64,000 nt of DNA, taken from positions 1 to 64,000 of the forward strand of contig NZ_JASBQE010000031.1 in the NCBI RefSeq assembly GCF_029960785.1, read 5' to 3'. A program made the position numbers and the translations under genes. The DNA comes from Polyangium sp. 15x6 (lineage in GTDB: Bacteria; Myxococcota_A; Polyangia; Polyangiales; Polyangiaceae). Shown here one piece after another: positions 21,817 to 30,336 of this stretch. The notes below the pieces were generated by a model. The model ran no database searches and was not told the origin of the DNA. It was given only the letters and a program-made list of their open reading frames with translations. The first letter of the stretch is position 1. Each line of letters opens with the position of its first letter.

Positions 21817-21835
21817 TCAAGCAATATACTGCTTG
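21817..21835. promoter_or_regulatory. Putative BoxR operator 1
   Basis: TCAAGCAATATACTGCTTG contains the perfect inverted repeat CAAGCA-6-TGCTTG in an unusually AT-rich stretch, between boxC and boxR. A second site with 15 of 19 identical positions begins 31 bp downstream (about three helical turns). BoxR-family regulators of other bacteria bind TGCA-type repeats in box promoters and are released by benzoyl-CoA; assigning these sites to the adjacent BoxR is inference. Confidence 0.7.
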
Positions 21836-21847
21836 TTGGATCTTGGT

Positions 21848-21866
21848 TCATGAAATATAGTGCATG
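21848..21866. promoter_or_regulatory. Putative BoxR operator 2, overlapping the boxR start
   Basis: TCATGAAATATAGTGCATG matches operator 1 at 15 of 19 positions and keeps the AATATA centre, with outer inverted arms TCATG and CATGA (to 21867). It covers the first GTG of boxR (21860), so binding should block boxR transcription or translation and would give autoregulation. Confidence 0.65.
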
Positions 21867-22705
21867 ACGTGGCGGCCCGAAAGAAGCCCGACGCGGGTGC
21901 AGAGGAAGCGGAAGGCACAGGCTCGCCCCTCTTGCAGGCGCTCGGCGAGCGGGTGCGCGAGCGGCGGCGCGCGGCGGGTTTGACGCTGCGGGATCTCGGG
22001 GCCGCGTCGGGCGTGAGCGAGCGCTTTCTGGTGCTCGTCGAGGGCGGCAAGGCGAACGTGTCCGTGGTTCGCCTCGACGCGATCGCGCGCGCGCTCGATA
22101 CGACCGCCTCGACGCTGCTCGCGAGTGCTCCCACGGAGCCGCCGCGCGCGGCGGAGAAGGGCCCGCTCGTGGCGCTGCTCGGCCTGCGTGGGGCGGGAAA
22201 AACCACGCTCGGGAGCCGCGCGGCCGCCCGGCTCGGTTTGCCCTTCGTGGAGCTCGACAGCCTCGTCGTGACGCGGGCCGGTATGAGCCTCACTGAAATC
22301 TTCGAGATGCACGGGACCGCGTACTTCCGCAGGCTCGAACGCGAGGAGCTCGAGCGGCTCGTGGCGCGCGGCGTGCGCGGGATCGTCGCGACGAGCGGCA
22401 GCCTCGTGACCGATCACGAGACGTTCGAGCTGCTCTGCCGCGAGGCCGTGACCGTGTGGCTGCGCGCGCGCCCGGAAGACCATTTTCAGCGCGTGATCGA
22501 TCAGGGGGACGCGAGGCCGATGGCGAGCCGGCCGGCGGCGATGGAGGAGCTCCGCGCGATCCTGCGCGCGCGAAGGGCTCTCTACGAGCGCGCGGCCCAC
22601 ATCATCGACACCTCGGCGCTCGGACTCGAACGCTCGATCGACAGGCTCGTGAAGATCGTCAACGCGGCGAGCCGTGGTAGGCTGCCGGCACCGTCGGTCG
22701 GTTGA
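21860..22705 (+). CDS. boxR: BoxR-family regulator: XRE helix-turn-helix fused to shikimate-kinase-like domain
   Basis: A 281-residue protein. Residues about 27-82 are an XRE-type helix-turn-helix (GERVRERRRAAGLTLRDLG, SGVSERFLVLVEGGKANVS). Residues about 100-270 resemble shikimate kinase, with Walker A GLRGAGKTTLG and VELDSLVV, as in BzdR and BoxR, whose kinase-like domain senses benzoyl-CoA. It is divergent from boxCB and probably represses it and itself until benzoyl-CoA accumulates. The start is GTG 21860 or, nine bases later, GTG 21869; the second would lie wholly downstream of operator 2. glgA follows after four bases, an unexpected neighbour that may share the mRNA. Confidence 0.9.
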   Translation: MHDVAARKKPDAGAEEAEGTGSPLLQALGERVRERRRAAGLTLRDLGAASGVSERFLVLVEGGKANVSVVRLDAIARALDTTASTLLASAPTEPPRAAEKGPLVALLGLRGAGKTTLGSRAAARLGLPFVELDSLVVTRAGMSLTEIFEMHGTAYFRRLEREELERLVARGVRGIVATSGSLVTDHETFELLCREAVTVWLRARPEDHFQRVIDQGDARPMASRPAAMEELRAILRARRALYERAAHIIDTSALGLERSIDRLVKIVNAASRGRLPAPSVG

Positions 22706-22709
22706 ACGC

Positions 22710-24158
22710 ATGCCCCGCCTCCGCATCCTCAACGTCGTCTCCGAGTGCGTCCCTTTCGCCAAGACGGGAGGCCTGGCGGACGTAGCCGGCGCGCTCCCCA
22801 TCGCGCTCGCGGCGCGCGGACACGACGTCCGCACGGTGATGCCGCGCTACCGCGTGGCGAAGAAACACCCGGCCAAACGGCTGCCGATCTCGCTCGGCGT
22901 GCCCGTGGGCGGCGGCGAAGCGTGGGGCGCGGTGTGGGAGGCGCGGCTCGGCGAGAGCACGTCGCGCGTGTACCTGCTCGAGCACGACGAGCTCTACGAT
23001 CGCAGCGGCATCTACAACGATTCGAACGGGGACTACCGCGACAACCTCGCGCGCTTCACGTTCCTCTCGCGCGGGGCGCTCCGGCTCGCGCTCGCGCTCG
23101 GGTTCATCCCCGACGTCGTGCACGTGCACGACTGGCCGACGTGCCTCGTGCCGATTTACATGAAGACGCTCGACGCCCGCTCCCCGCTCGGCGGCGCCGC
23201 GTCGGTCCTGACGATCCACAACATGGGCTATCAGGGCTGGTTCGGCAAAAACGAGCTCTACCAGACCGGCCTCGGCTGGGACGTCTTCCACCACCGCGCG
23301 CTCGAGTCCTACGATCGGCTGAACCTGCTGAAAGGCGGCATCAACTTCTCGACGATGCTCTCGACCGTGTCGCCGCGGTACGCGCTGGAGATCCAGACGA
23401 GCGAGGGAGGCCACGGGCTCGAAGGCTCCTTGCGCGAGCGCGGCGGCGACGTGCTCGGCATCCTGAACGGGATCGACGACGAGATCTGGAACCCCGCGAC
23501 GGATCGGCACCTCGCCGCGCATTTCGACGCCGACGATCTACAAGGGAAGGCCTTCTGCAAGGCGGAGCTCCAGCGCGAGATGGGGCTCCCGGTTCGTCCC
23601 GACGTACCGATCATCGGCCTCATCAGCCGGCTCGTGCACCAGAAGGGCATCGACATCTTCGCGGGCGCGCTGGGCACGCTACTGAACCACGACGTGCAGG
23701 TCGTGGTGCTCGGATCGGGCGAAGGCTGGGCGGAGGATCTCTTCAAGCGGCTCAGCCACTCGACGGATCGATTCCGCGCATACATCGGCATGAACGACGC
23801 GCTCGCGCACCGCATCGAGGCGGGCGTGGATCTGTTCGTCATGCCGTCGCGGTACGAGCCTTGCGGGCTGAATCAGCTCTACAGCCAGCGATACGGCACG
23901 CTGCCCGTCGTACGCGCGGTGGGCGGGCTCGACGATACGGTCGAGCACATGGCGACGGGCTTCAAGTTCCTCGACCTCTCGCCCTCGGTGCTCGCGGACA
24001 CGGTGCTCGAAGCGGTATGGATCTACCGCGAGCACCCCGAGCATTTCCGCTCGATGCAGCGACGGGCCATGAAAAAACCGTTTGGCTGGGATTACGCGAG
24101 CCGCCAGTACGAGGCGCTTTATCGGCTCGCGATCTCGAGGCATCGCGGCGAGCGCTGA
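22710..24158 (+). CDS. glgA: Glycogen synthase (ADP-glucose type)
   Basis: A 482-residue GT5 enzyme that adds glucose from ADP-glucose to growing alpha-1,4-glucan in the cytosol. The substrate motif KTGGLADVAGALP is at residues 17-30 as in known GlgA proteins. VVHVHDWPT, LTIHNMGYQG, ILNGIDDEIWNP, GLISRLVHQKG and the catalytic-site segment PSRYEPCGLNQLYSQRYGT near residue 380 are intact, as is the GLDDTV tail. ATG 22710 gives the family N-terminus. It starts four bases after boxR on the same strand; no other glycogen gene lies in the window. A hairpin follows the stop. Confidence 0.95.
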   Translation: MPRLRILNVVSECVPFAKTGGLADVAGALPIALAARGHDVRTVMPRYRVAKKHPAKRLPISLGVPVGGGEAWGAVWEARLGESTSRVYLLEHDELYDRSGIYNDSNGDYRDNLARFTFLSRGALRLALALGFIPDVVHVHDWPTCLVPIYMKTLDARSPLGGAASVLTIHNMGYQGWFGKNELYQTGLGWDVFHHRALESYDRLNLLKGGINFSTMLSTVSPRYALEIQTSEGGHGLEGSLRERGGDVLGILNGIDDEIWNPATDRHLAAHFDADDLQGKAFCKAELQREMGLPVRPDVPIIGLISRLVHQKGIDIFAGALGTLLNHDVQVVVLGSGEGWAEDLFKRLSHSTDRFRAYIGMNDALAHRIEAGVDLFVMPSRYEPCGLNQLYSQRYGTLPVVRAVGGLDDTVEHMATGFKFLDLSPSVLADTVLEAVWIYREHPEHFRSMQRRAMKKPFGWDYASRQYEALYRLAISRHRGER

Positions 24159-24178
24159 GGCGGGCCCGAGAGCCCGCC
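24159..24178. terminator. Hairpin between convergent glgA and the lipoprotein gene
   Basis: Stem GGCGGGC, loop CCGAGA, stem GCCCGCC, directly after the glgA stop. There is no T-run, so it is a weak intrinsic terminator at best, but its place between convergent genes fits a transcription barrier. Confidence 0.5.
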
Positions 24179-24193
24179 CCCGCGACCCTCGCC

Positions 24194-25417
24194 TCAATGC
24201 GCGTGGCCGGCGTGATCGTCGGGATGCTCGACCTGCTGCCCCGGCGTCGGGATCTGCCGCATGGGCGGGCCCGCCTTCGGCTCGACGACCTGACCCTTCG
24301 CGGTGAGCGAGCGGGAGAGCGCGCGGTGCTTCGCCTCGATCACCGACGTGAACCCGTTGACGAGCGAGAGGAACGCGTCGGGCTCGATCCCCTTGTCGCT
24401 GATCTTCGCCTGGGCCTCCTCGGCTGCCTTCTGGAACGCGCTCAGCGGCGGGACCGTGATCTTCGCCCACGGATCGTTCGGGTTGTTCGTGCCGAACGTC
24501 TTGATGGCCTCGATGTCCTTCGCGAGCGCCGCGACGCCCTCCTTGTAGGCGGCCGCGTCGATCTTCTTCGCGAGCACCGACAGGACGAGCGTGCGCGCCT
24601 TTTCGTAGGCCGTGAGCACGAGCCGCTCGCCCTCGTCGAGCTTCGCCATGTCGACGGGGTGATCCTTGCGCCACGCGGCGATCGTGCTCCCGAGTTTGTC
24701 GGCGGTCTCGTCGAGCTTGGCGAAGTCGGCGACGAGCTTCTTGTGCAGCTCCTTGCCGCGCTCGAACTTGTCCTTCGAGTACTCCTCGCGCTGGTAGTAC
24801 ACGCTGGCCGCGGCGATGTTGCGGCTGAGCTCCAGGGAGAACGGGGCGAACGTCGCGAGCGCCGCGTCGACGTCGGGCATCGGCGGCTCCTTCAGGCCGG
24901 CGGCGACGGTGCAAGCCCGCGCGTTGCGCTCGTGCGGCGCGCGCATGCCCATCTCCGCCATCTTACGGCCCGCGTGGACGCTCGGCGCGCCGGAGGGGCC
25001 GGGGCCGGCCGAGGGCGCGGGGCCGGCCGAGGGCGCCGCGGAGCCGCCGGGCTTCGGCGGAGCCGCAAGCGTGGGCGGGGCCGGCGGCATGGAAGAGCCG
25101 GGGATGCCGAAGCTCGGGATCTTCTTCTCGCTCGGTTCGTCCTTCCCGAGGCTCGTGAGGTAAGCGTCACGCGCTTGGCGCAGGGTGAGCGTACCGAAGT
25201 AACAAACCTCGAGGCGGTAGTCCTTCATCGCCTGCGGGTCGAACTTCGGGACGGGCGCGATCGGACTGCGCAGCGGCAGCTTGCCCTTCCCGCTCGGCAG
25301 CGCCGCCGTCGACGGCTTCGCCTCCGGCGCGGGCGCGGGCGGCTCGTCCTTCTTACAGCCTACGGCCAGGGGAGCGAGCGCGAGCACGAACGGAAGAAAA
25401 GACCGCAGCCGGATCAT
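24194..25417 (-). CDS. Lipoprotein, DUF3829-like
   Basis: A 407-residue protein with a lipoprotein signal (ALAPLAVGC, lipobox at about residue 21) followed by a Pro/Ala/Ser-rich linker. A helical domain begins with LEVCYFGTLTLRQARDAYL and is interrupted by a 60-residue Pro/Gly/Ala-rich insert. It continues as a long helical segment with many Lys/Glu/Ala (YYQREEYSKDKFERGKELHKK, KIDAAAYKEGVAAL). This pattern is like the YiiG/DUF3829 envelope lipoproteins of unknown function; the family call is by eye. The His-rich end (HPDDHAGHAH) could bind metal. ATG 25417 immediately precedes the signal peptide. Confidence 0.7.
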   Translation of the reverse strand: MIRLRSFLPFVLALAPLAVGCKKDEPPAPAPEAKPSTAALPSGKGKLPLRSPIAPVPKFDPQAMKDYRLEVCYFGTLTLRQARDAYLTSLGKDEPSEKKIPSFGIPGSSMPPAPPTLAAPPKPGGSAAPSAGPAPSAGPGPSGAPSVHAGRKMAEMGMRAPHERNARACTVAAGLKEPPMPDVDAALATFAPFSLELSRNIAAASVYYQREEYSKDKFERGKELHKKLVADFAKLDETADKLGSTIAAWRKDHPVDMAKLDEGERLVLTAYEKARTLVLSVLAKKIDAAAYKEGVAALAKDIEAIKTFGTNNPNDPWAKITVPPLSAFQKAAEEAQAKISDKGIEPDAFLSLVNGFTSVIEAKHRALSRSLTAKGQVVEPKAGPPMRQIPTPGQQVEHPDDHAGHAH

Positions 25418-25563
25418 GAAGACATGCCTCCTCGAAGACGACCTATGTCAGGGCATTGGCCCCGGCGAGGTCGGACCGGCATCATGCCCGACCAGCACGG
25501 ACTTTCAAGCGTGGCCCCGTGGCGATCCTGCGCCCGCCCCTTGCGGCCGCGCGCAGCGGAATC

Positions 25564-25938
25564 ATGTTGGCCGTCGTGAAAAAGACCACCGACCTGCGCC
25601 CGCAGAAGCTCGAAGGCAAGAAGGTCTCCGGAAAAGCTCGCGGGCTCGCGCTCGTGCCCCTTCTCCGGGATGCGCCAGCGGCTTGGCGGCTGCTCCGCGA
25701 CCGGGAAGCCGCGCTCTGGGCGAAGGCGCTGGTCGTCCTTTCGGTCGTTTACTGCGTCTGGCCCCTCGATCTCGTGCCCGACGCCGTGCCTTTCATCACC
25801 TGGATCGACGATGTGGGCGTGGTGCTCCTCTTCCGGCTGATCCTCCACCGGCAACTCGGCCGGTACCACGAGCCCCGAGAGGAAATCGTGGCAGACGTGC
25901 GTGGGCCTCGATCCGGAGCCGATGTCCGCGTAGCCTGA
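25564..25938 (+). CDS. DUF1232 (YkvA-like) membrane protein
   Basis: A 124-residue protein with the family signature VYCVWPLDLVPDAVPFITWIDD, split here as the motif positions Y, P-DL-PD-P and DD around residues 63-84. Two hydrophobic segments cover that motif and the following LLFRLILHR. The function is unknown; members are small inner-membrane proteins. ATG 25564 was chosen because the 36 residues that an upstream start (25456) would add are basic and unrelated to the family. The next gene begins 12 bases after the stop. Confidence 0.75.
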   Translation: MLAVVKKTTDLRPQKLEGKKVSGKARGLALVPLLRDAPAAWRLLRDREAALWAKALVVLSVVYCVWPLDLVPDAVPFITWIDDVGVVLLFRLILHRQLGRYHEPREEIVADVRGPRSGADVRVA

Positions 25939-25950
25939 ACGCGGGTTCCC

Positions 25951-26778
25951 GTGCGACTTCAACGTTTCACGCTCGACAATCTCCGCATCGAGGACGAGCG
26001 CTCGTATCGACACATCGGCCTGTACGCCGAGCTCAAGCGCGCGCTCGTGCGTGACCACGTCGCTTTTCTCGTGCCGAAGCCCGGCACGCCGGAAGCGCGG
26101 TGGGATCGCGCGCTCTTCTTGAACCTCACGTTCTGGTCGCCCGACCAGCCCGGCGACGTCCTCGACGGCGACGCGATCCACGCCGACGTGGTGATGCACG
26201 CGGGCTGGCATCACGTCACGCGTCGCGCGCTCGAGGCGCTCGGCACGACGGCGAGTCAGAGCCCCGAGGCGCTCCTGCTCGGCGAGTCGATCGCGAGCGC
26301 GTTCGATCTCTACCTCGTCGGTCGCTTGCTCGGCCACGCGCCGGACGCCGCGTTTCTCGAGACGCAGGTGCCCGCGATGGCCGAGGTCGCGCAGCAAGCC
26401 GGCATGCCGGAAGACGCGTTCGAGGCGATGCTCGACGAGGTGTCGCAGGACCCGGACAAGGCGTTCGAGGATCTGCGCGAGCTGCTCTTCGACGCGAGCA
26501 CCGCGCTCGTGCGCGCGCCTTCCGTCGAGGAAGCCGCCGAGAGGATCGCGCGTTTCGACACGCATCGTTTCGGGCCGCTCCTGCACCACTACGAGCTCTC
26601 GACGTGGATCCTCTACGCGCGCGCCTACGCCAAGGATCTGGGCGCGCCGGATCCGCAAGTGATGGCCGTCGACGCGGCGCTCCGCAGCGCGGACGTCGCG
26701 CTCGATTGGCTCGAAAAGCACTGGATCTCCGGGGTCTCGGGGGCCGGACCCGACGGCGACGAGGTTCTTCCACGATGA
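25951..26778 (+). CDS. Conserved-looking cytosolic protein of unknown function
   Basis: A 275-residue soluble protein starting at GTG 25951. It is acidic and helical, with no signal peptide or membrane segment. HADVVMHAGWHH near residue 75 and LLLGESIASAFDLYL near 110 recall the metal-binding alpha-helical pattern of some hydrolases (His and Glu placed on helices), but no family was recognised. Its TGA overlaps the ATG of the AgmX-like gene by 4 bp (26775-26778), which couples the two proteins and suggests they act together. Confidence 0.65.
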   Translation: MRLQRFTLDNLRIEDERSYRHIGLYAELKRALVRDHVAFLVPKPGTPEARWDRALFLNLTFWSPDQPGDVLDGDAIHADVVMHAGWHHVTRRALEALGTTASQSPEALLLGESIASAFDLYLVGRLLGHAPDAAFLETQVPAMAEVAQQAGMPEDAFEAMLDEVSQDPDKAFEDLRELLFDASTALVRAPSVEEAAERIARFDTHRFGPLLHHYELSTWILYARAYAKDLGAPDPQVMAVDAALRSADVALDWLEKHWISGVSGAGPDGDEVLPR

Positions 26779-28214
26779 GCAACAAGAAAAACGACACGAC
26801 GACGGCGGCGGGCAACGTGGAGATTCCGCCAGAGACGATGAAGTCGATCCCCGAGCGGACGAGCGTCTTCGACCTCGACGTGTCGGCCGAGGTCGTGACG
26901 GTGCCGCCGCCCGCGCTCGCAGGCGCCGACAACCCGAAGATCCCACCTCCGCCGCCGGCGCCGCGCGCGAAGGCGGCCTCGCAGCCCGCGCTCGCGAAGA
27001 CCTCGGAGCCGGTCCCGACCACGACGAAGAGCACGACGACGTCGAAGGACGACGACGACAGGCCCTCGTTCTTCGAGGTCTTCGACGTCGAGAAGCACGA
27101 GGCCAAGCACGCGCAGCCCGAAGCCGCCCCGGAAAAACCCGCGGACAAGGCGGCACAGCGCGGCTCGAAACCCGATCCGCGCGAGATCAGCCGCAGCCGG
27201 AAGATCGTCGACGAGGATCTGTTCAACCTGAGCAGCAGCCTCTTCAACAACCAGTCGCTCACGCCGCTCGTGGCGCCCGACGTGTCGGCGCTCGGCGTGT
27301 CCGCACTCGGCAAGGATCTCACGACCGCGCCGAAGCCGGCCGAGGCCGCCGCAGGAAAAGCCGACGCGGCGAACAGCGGAGGAGCGCTCTACCTGGCCGC
27401 GCCGCCGATCACGGCGCCGCCGGCGCCTGCGACGAAGTCGTCGATGGACGCGATCGATCTCGACGTCGATGTCGCGGCCGCGAGCGGGAAGCTCGATCGC
27501 AAGCGCCTCGGGATCGGCGTCGTGGTGGTCGCGGCCCTCGCGGGTCTTGTGTTTTTCGCGGTGCAACAGGCGTCGACGACGACCGAGGAGCCGACGGCCG
27601 CGGTGGGGATCGAGTCGACGACCTCGCCGAGCCCGGCGAACGACACGGTGCCCGCGCTGCAGACGGCGAACACGAACCAGGCGCCCACGCCGACCACGAA
27701 CACCCCGACGTCGAAGGCTGGCACCGAGGCGCCCGCGGACAAACGCGCCCCTTCTTCGACAGAGGCGGCGGCGAAGGGCGATGGTCGCGACAAACCCGCG
27801 GCGGGCGGCGACAAACCGGCCGAGAAGACGCCGGAGACGAAGCCGAACGAGGCGGCATCGGGGAACAAGGCGCAAGATCTCGCGGCCGCGATGGCCGCGG
27901 CGAACAGCAAGCCCGCTGCGCCCGAGGCGCCTTCGGGCGGCGGGAACGAGTTCAACAGGGGCGCCGCGTCGTCCGCGCTCGGCGCCGCCGCCGGCAGGGC
28001 CGCGGGCTGCAGGGCGCCCACGGATCCGAGCGGCACCGCCCGCGTGAGCGTCACGTTCGCCCCGTCCGGCCGCGCCACGAAGGCGCAGGTGAACGGTCCG
28101 CCGTTCGCCGGCACGCCGACCGGCGGCTGCATCGCCGCGGCGTTCCGCAGCGCCTCGGTCCCGCCGTTCTCCGGCGATCCCGTGACGGTGAGCAAGTCGG
28201 TCACGATCCGCTGA
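26775..28214 (+). CDS. AgmX/PglI-type C-terminal domain protein, single transmembrane helix
   Basis: A 479-residue protein. The N-terminal 240 residues are hydrophilic, cytosolic and low in complexity (Pro, Lys, Asp), with a possible conserved segment RPSFFEVFDVEKHEAK. One helix (LGIGVVVVAALAGLVFFAV, about 245-263) crosses the inner membrane. A Thr/Ala/Pro-rich linker follows, then a C-terminal domain of about 95 residues with two cysteines 50 residues apart (GCRAPTDPSGTARVSVTF ... GGCIAAAFRSASVPPF). That layout, TonB-like with a paired-Cys periplasmic end, is that of AgmX/PglI proteins linked to gliding and envelope machines in myxobacteria. Start and stop overlap with the upstream unknown gene. 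Confidence 0.75.
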   Translation: MSNKKNDTTTAAGNVEIPPETMKSIPERTSVFDLDVSAEVVTVPPPALAGADNPKIPPPPPAPRAKAASQPALAKTSEPVPTTTKSTTTSKDDDDRPSFFEVFDVEKHEAKHAQPEAAPEKPADKAAQRGSKPDPREISRSRKIVDEDLFNLSSSLFNNQSLTPLVAPDVSALGVSALGKDLTTAPKPAEAAAGKADAANSGGALYLAAPPITAPPAPATKSSMDAIDLDVDVAAASGKLDRKRLGIGVVVVAALAGLVFFAVQQASTTTEEPTAAVGIESTTSPSPANDTVPALQTANTNQAPTPTTNTPTSKAGTEAPADKRAPSSTEAAAKGDGRDKPAAGGDKPAEKTPETKPNEAASGNKAQDLAAAMAAANSKPAAPEAPSGGGNEFNRGAASSALGAAAGRAAGCRAPTDPSGTARVSVTFAPSGRATKAQVNGPPFAGTPTGGCIAAAFRSASVPPFSGDPVTVSKSVTIR

Positions 28215-28269
28215 TCGTCGCGCGGAACGCGTCGACGTTTCTCGCCGCGTTCTTTATCCTCCCGGCCCC

Positions 28270-30030
28270 GTGCTGGTCGCCCTCCGCGTCAAGAACTTCG
28301 TCCTCATGGATTCGCTCGAGCTCCGCCTCGAGCCTGGCTTCAACGTGCTCACCGGCGAGACCGGCGCGGGCAAGTCGATCGTCGTCGGCGCGCTCTCGCT
28401 CGTGCTCGGCGGCCGCGGCAACGCCGAGCAAGTGCGGCCCGGCGCCGACGAGGCCGAGGTCGAAGCGCTCTTCGATGTGACGGGCAGCGAGCGGCTCGCG
28501 ACGGCCCTCGAAGCAGCCGGCGTGTCCTCCGGCGGCGAGCTCGTCATCCGCCGCGTGGTGCAGCAAAACGGCCGATCGCGCGCGTACCTGAACGGGCGTC
28601 TCTGCACCGCGGGCGAGCTGCAAGCGCTCGCGTCGGAGCTCTGCGACGTGGCCTCGCAACACGAGAGCGTCGCGCTGACCGATCCCTCGACGCACCTCGG
28701 TTACCTCGATCGTTTCGGCCGTCTCTCGACCGCACGCGAGGCGCTCGCCGCGGAGGTCGAGAAGCTCGAGAAGGTCGTCGCCGAGATCCGCGAGGTGCGC
28801 GAAGCCGAGCGCGGGCGGGCCGAGCGCGAGGCGTTCCTCGGCTTCCAGCTCCAGGGCATCGACGCGGTGTCCCCGCGGCCCGGCGAGCTCGAAGAGCTCG
28901 CGGCCGACCGGCAGAGGTTGCGCCACGCCGGCCGGCTGCGCGAGCTGACCGAGCACGCCGCCGCGCGGCTCGATCAGGGCGAGCACGCGATCTGCGACGA
29001 GCTCGCGAAGCTCTCGAAGGATCTGCGCGCCGCCGCGGATCTCGATCCATCCCTCGAGGCGACGGCGAACTCGCTCGATGGTTTGTTCTCCGAGCTTCGC
29101 GAGATCGCCCGCGAGGTCGATCGATACGCCGAGCGCGCCGAGGCGAACCCGTCGCGGCTCTCGGAGATCGAGGACCGCATGTACCGGCTCGAAGGCCTGC
29201 TCCGGCAGCACGGGCCCACGGTCGACGACGTGCTCGCGGCGCGATCGCGGATCGCGGCGGAGCTCGAAGGGCTCGGCAACGTGGAGACGAAGCTCGAAGC
29301 GCTGGAGCACGAGCGCGATCGGCTCTTGCGCGCGGCAGGCGAGCGCGCACGGCAGCTCTCGCAGAAGCGGCGCGAGGCCGGCGAGAAGCTCGGCGCGTCG
29401 ATCGGCGGAGAGCTCGCCGATCTCGGCATGGGCGGCGCGCGCGTGATCGTCGACGTCGCGCCGCTCTCGGGTGACCGATCGGAGCTCGTCGTCGACGGCG
29501 CGCGTCTCGGTCGCGACGGCATCGACCGCGTGGAGTTCCTCATCGCGCCGAACAAGGGCATCGAGCCGCGCCCGCTGCGCAAGATCGCCTCGGGCGGCGA
29601 GCTCTCGCGCGCGCTGCTGGCGCTCAAGCGCACGCTCGCGGAGTCGGGGCCGGCGGGACTTTACGTGTTCGACGAGGTCGACGCCGGCGTCGGCGGCGCG
29701 GTGGCGGACAAGATCGGCCGCGCGATCGCGGACGTGGCGCGGCACCACCAGGTCCTCTGCATCACGCACCTCGCCACGATCGCGGCGTTCGCGGACGCGC
29801 ATTTCGTGGTGTCGAAGCAGGTCGACGGGCCGATCACGAAGAGCACGGTCAAGCGCGTCGAAGGCAAAGATCGCGTCGCGGAGGTCGCGCGCATGCTTGC
29901 GGGCGCGAAGGTCGGCCCGAGCGCGCTGAAGGCGGCCTCCGAGATGCTGGACGAGGCGAAGGCGCGTTCGGCGGCCGCCGCCGCGAGTCCGAAGCGCGGC
30001 GGCAAGGGCCGCGCTTCTTCTACAGCGTAG
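28270..30030 (+). CDS. recN: DNA repair ATPase RecN
   Basis: A 586-residue SMC-like protein that binds and tethers DNA ends at double-strand breaks. It begins ALRVKNFVLMDSLEL and has Walker A GETGAGKS at residues 31-38. A long coiled-coil middle part (about 150-370) is followed by the signature ASGGELSRALLALK near 440 and Walker B LYVFDEVDAGVGG. The Q-loop-like CITHLATIAAFAD is also present. GTG 28270 is the only start that keeps the family N-terminus. No LexA-like box was evident in the 55-bp upstream gap. The hairpin-array element begins three bases after the stop. Confidence 0.95.
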   Translation: MLVALRVKNFVLMDSLELRLEPGFNVLTGETGAGKSIVVGALSLVLGGRGNAEQVRPGADEAEVEALFDVTGSERLATALEAAGVSSGGELVIRRVVQQNGRSRAYLNGRLCTAGELQALASELCDVASQHESVALTDPSTHLGYLDRFGRLSTAREALAAEVEKLEKVVAEIREVREAERGRAEREAFLGFQLQGIDAVSPRPGELEELAADRQRLRHAGRLRELTEHAAARLDQGEHAICDELAKLSKDLRAAADLDPSLEATANSLDGLFSELREIAREVDRYAERAEANPSRLSEIEDRMYRLEGLLRQHGPTVDDVLAARSRIAAELEGLGNVETKLEALEHERDRLLRAAGERARQLSQKRREAGEKLGASIGGELADLGMGGARVIVDVAPLSGDRSELVVDGARLGRDGIDRVEFLIAPNKGIEPRPLRKIASGGELSRALLALKRTLAESGPAGLYVFDEVDAGVGGAVADKIGRAIADVARHHQVLCITHLATIAAFADAHFVVSKQVDGPITKSTVKRVEGKDRVAEVARMLAGAKVGPSALKAASEMLDEAKARSAAAAASPKRGGKGRASSTA

Positions 30031-30032
30031 CG

Positions 30033-30322
30033 CCGGGGTTTCACCCCGGACCCGACCAGGGGCTATCCGCCCCTGGACCCGGACCAGCGCAAGCGCTGGA
30101 CCCGGGGCGACAGCGCGCGATGCGCGCTGTCGACAGGGAAGGCGTCCCCAGCACGTACGGCAGCGCTGTTGTCTCGATGGGCAAGGCCTTTGTGGTCTTG
30201 CCACGGCCTCTGTTCGATGAACTGCGCATCGCGCAGTTCATCGACCCCGAGTCCAGCGCTTGCGCTGGTCCGGGGTGCAGGGGGCGGACAGCCCCCTGCT
30301 GGGGTGCGGGGCAACGCCCCGC
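30033..30322. repeat. Full copy of the mirror-symmetric hairpin-array element (between convergent genes)
   Basis: Fills the gap between recN (+) and the thyX-like gene (-). Left arm: CCGGGGT-TTC-ACCCCGG (30033-30049), CCAGGGGC-TATCC-GCCCCTGG (30056-30076), CCAGCGC-AA-GCGCTGG (30084-30099), CGACAGCGCGC-GAT-GCGCGCTGTCG (30108-30132). Spacer hairpin: GGCAAGGCC-TTTGT-GGTCTTGCC (30180-30202). Right arm: 14-bp stem with loop ATC (30214-30244), CCAGCGC-TT-GCGCTGG, CAGGGGGC-GGACA-GCCCCCTG (30278-30298), GCGGGGC-AAC-GCCCCGC (30306-30322). The layout equals the copy at 18351 although many stem bases differ. Confidence 0.88.
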
Positions 30323-30336
30323 GCATCCCGTGGGGG

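Noticed and set aside
21817-21835. Intrinsic terminator
   Set aside because: The palindrome is AT-rich, lacks a T-run and lies between divergent starts, so an operator is more likely.
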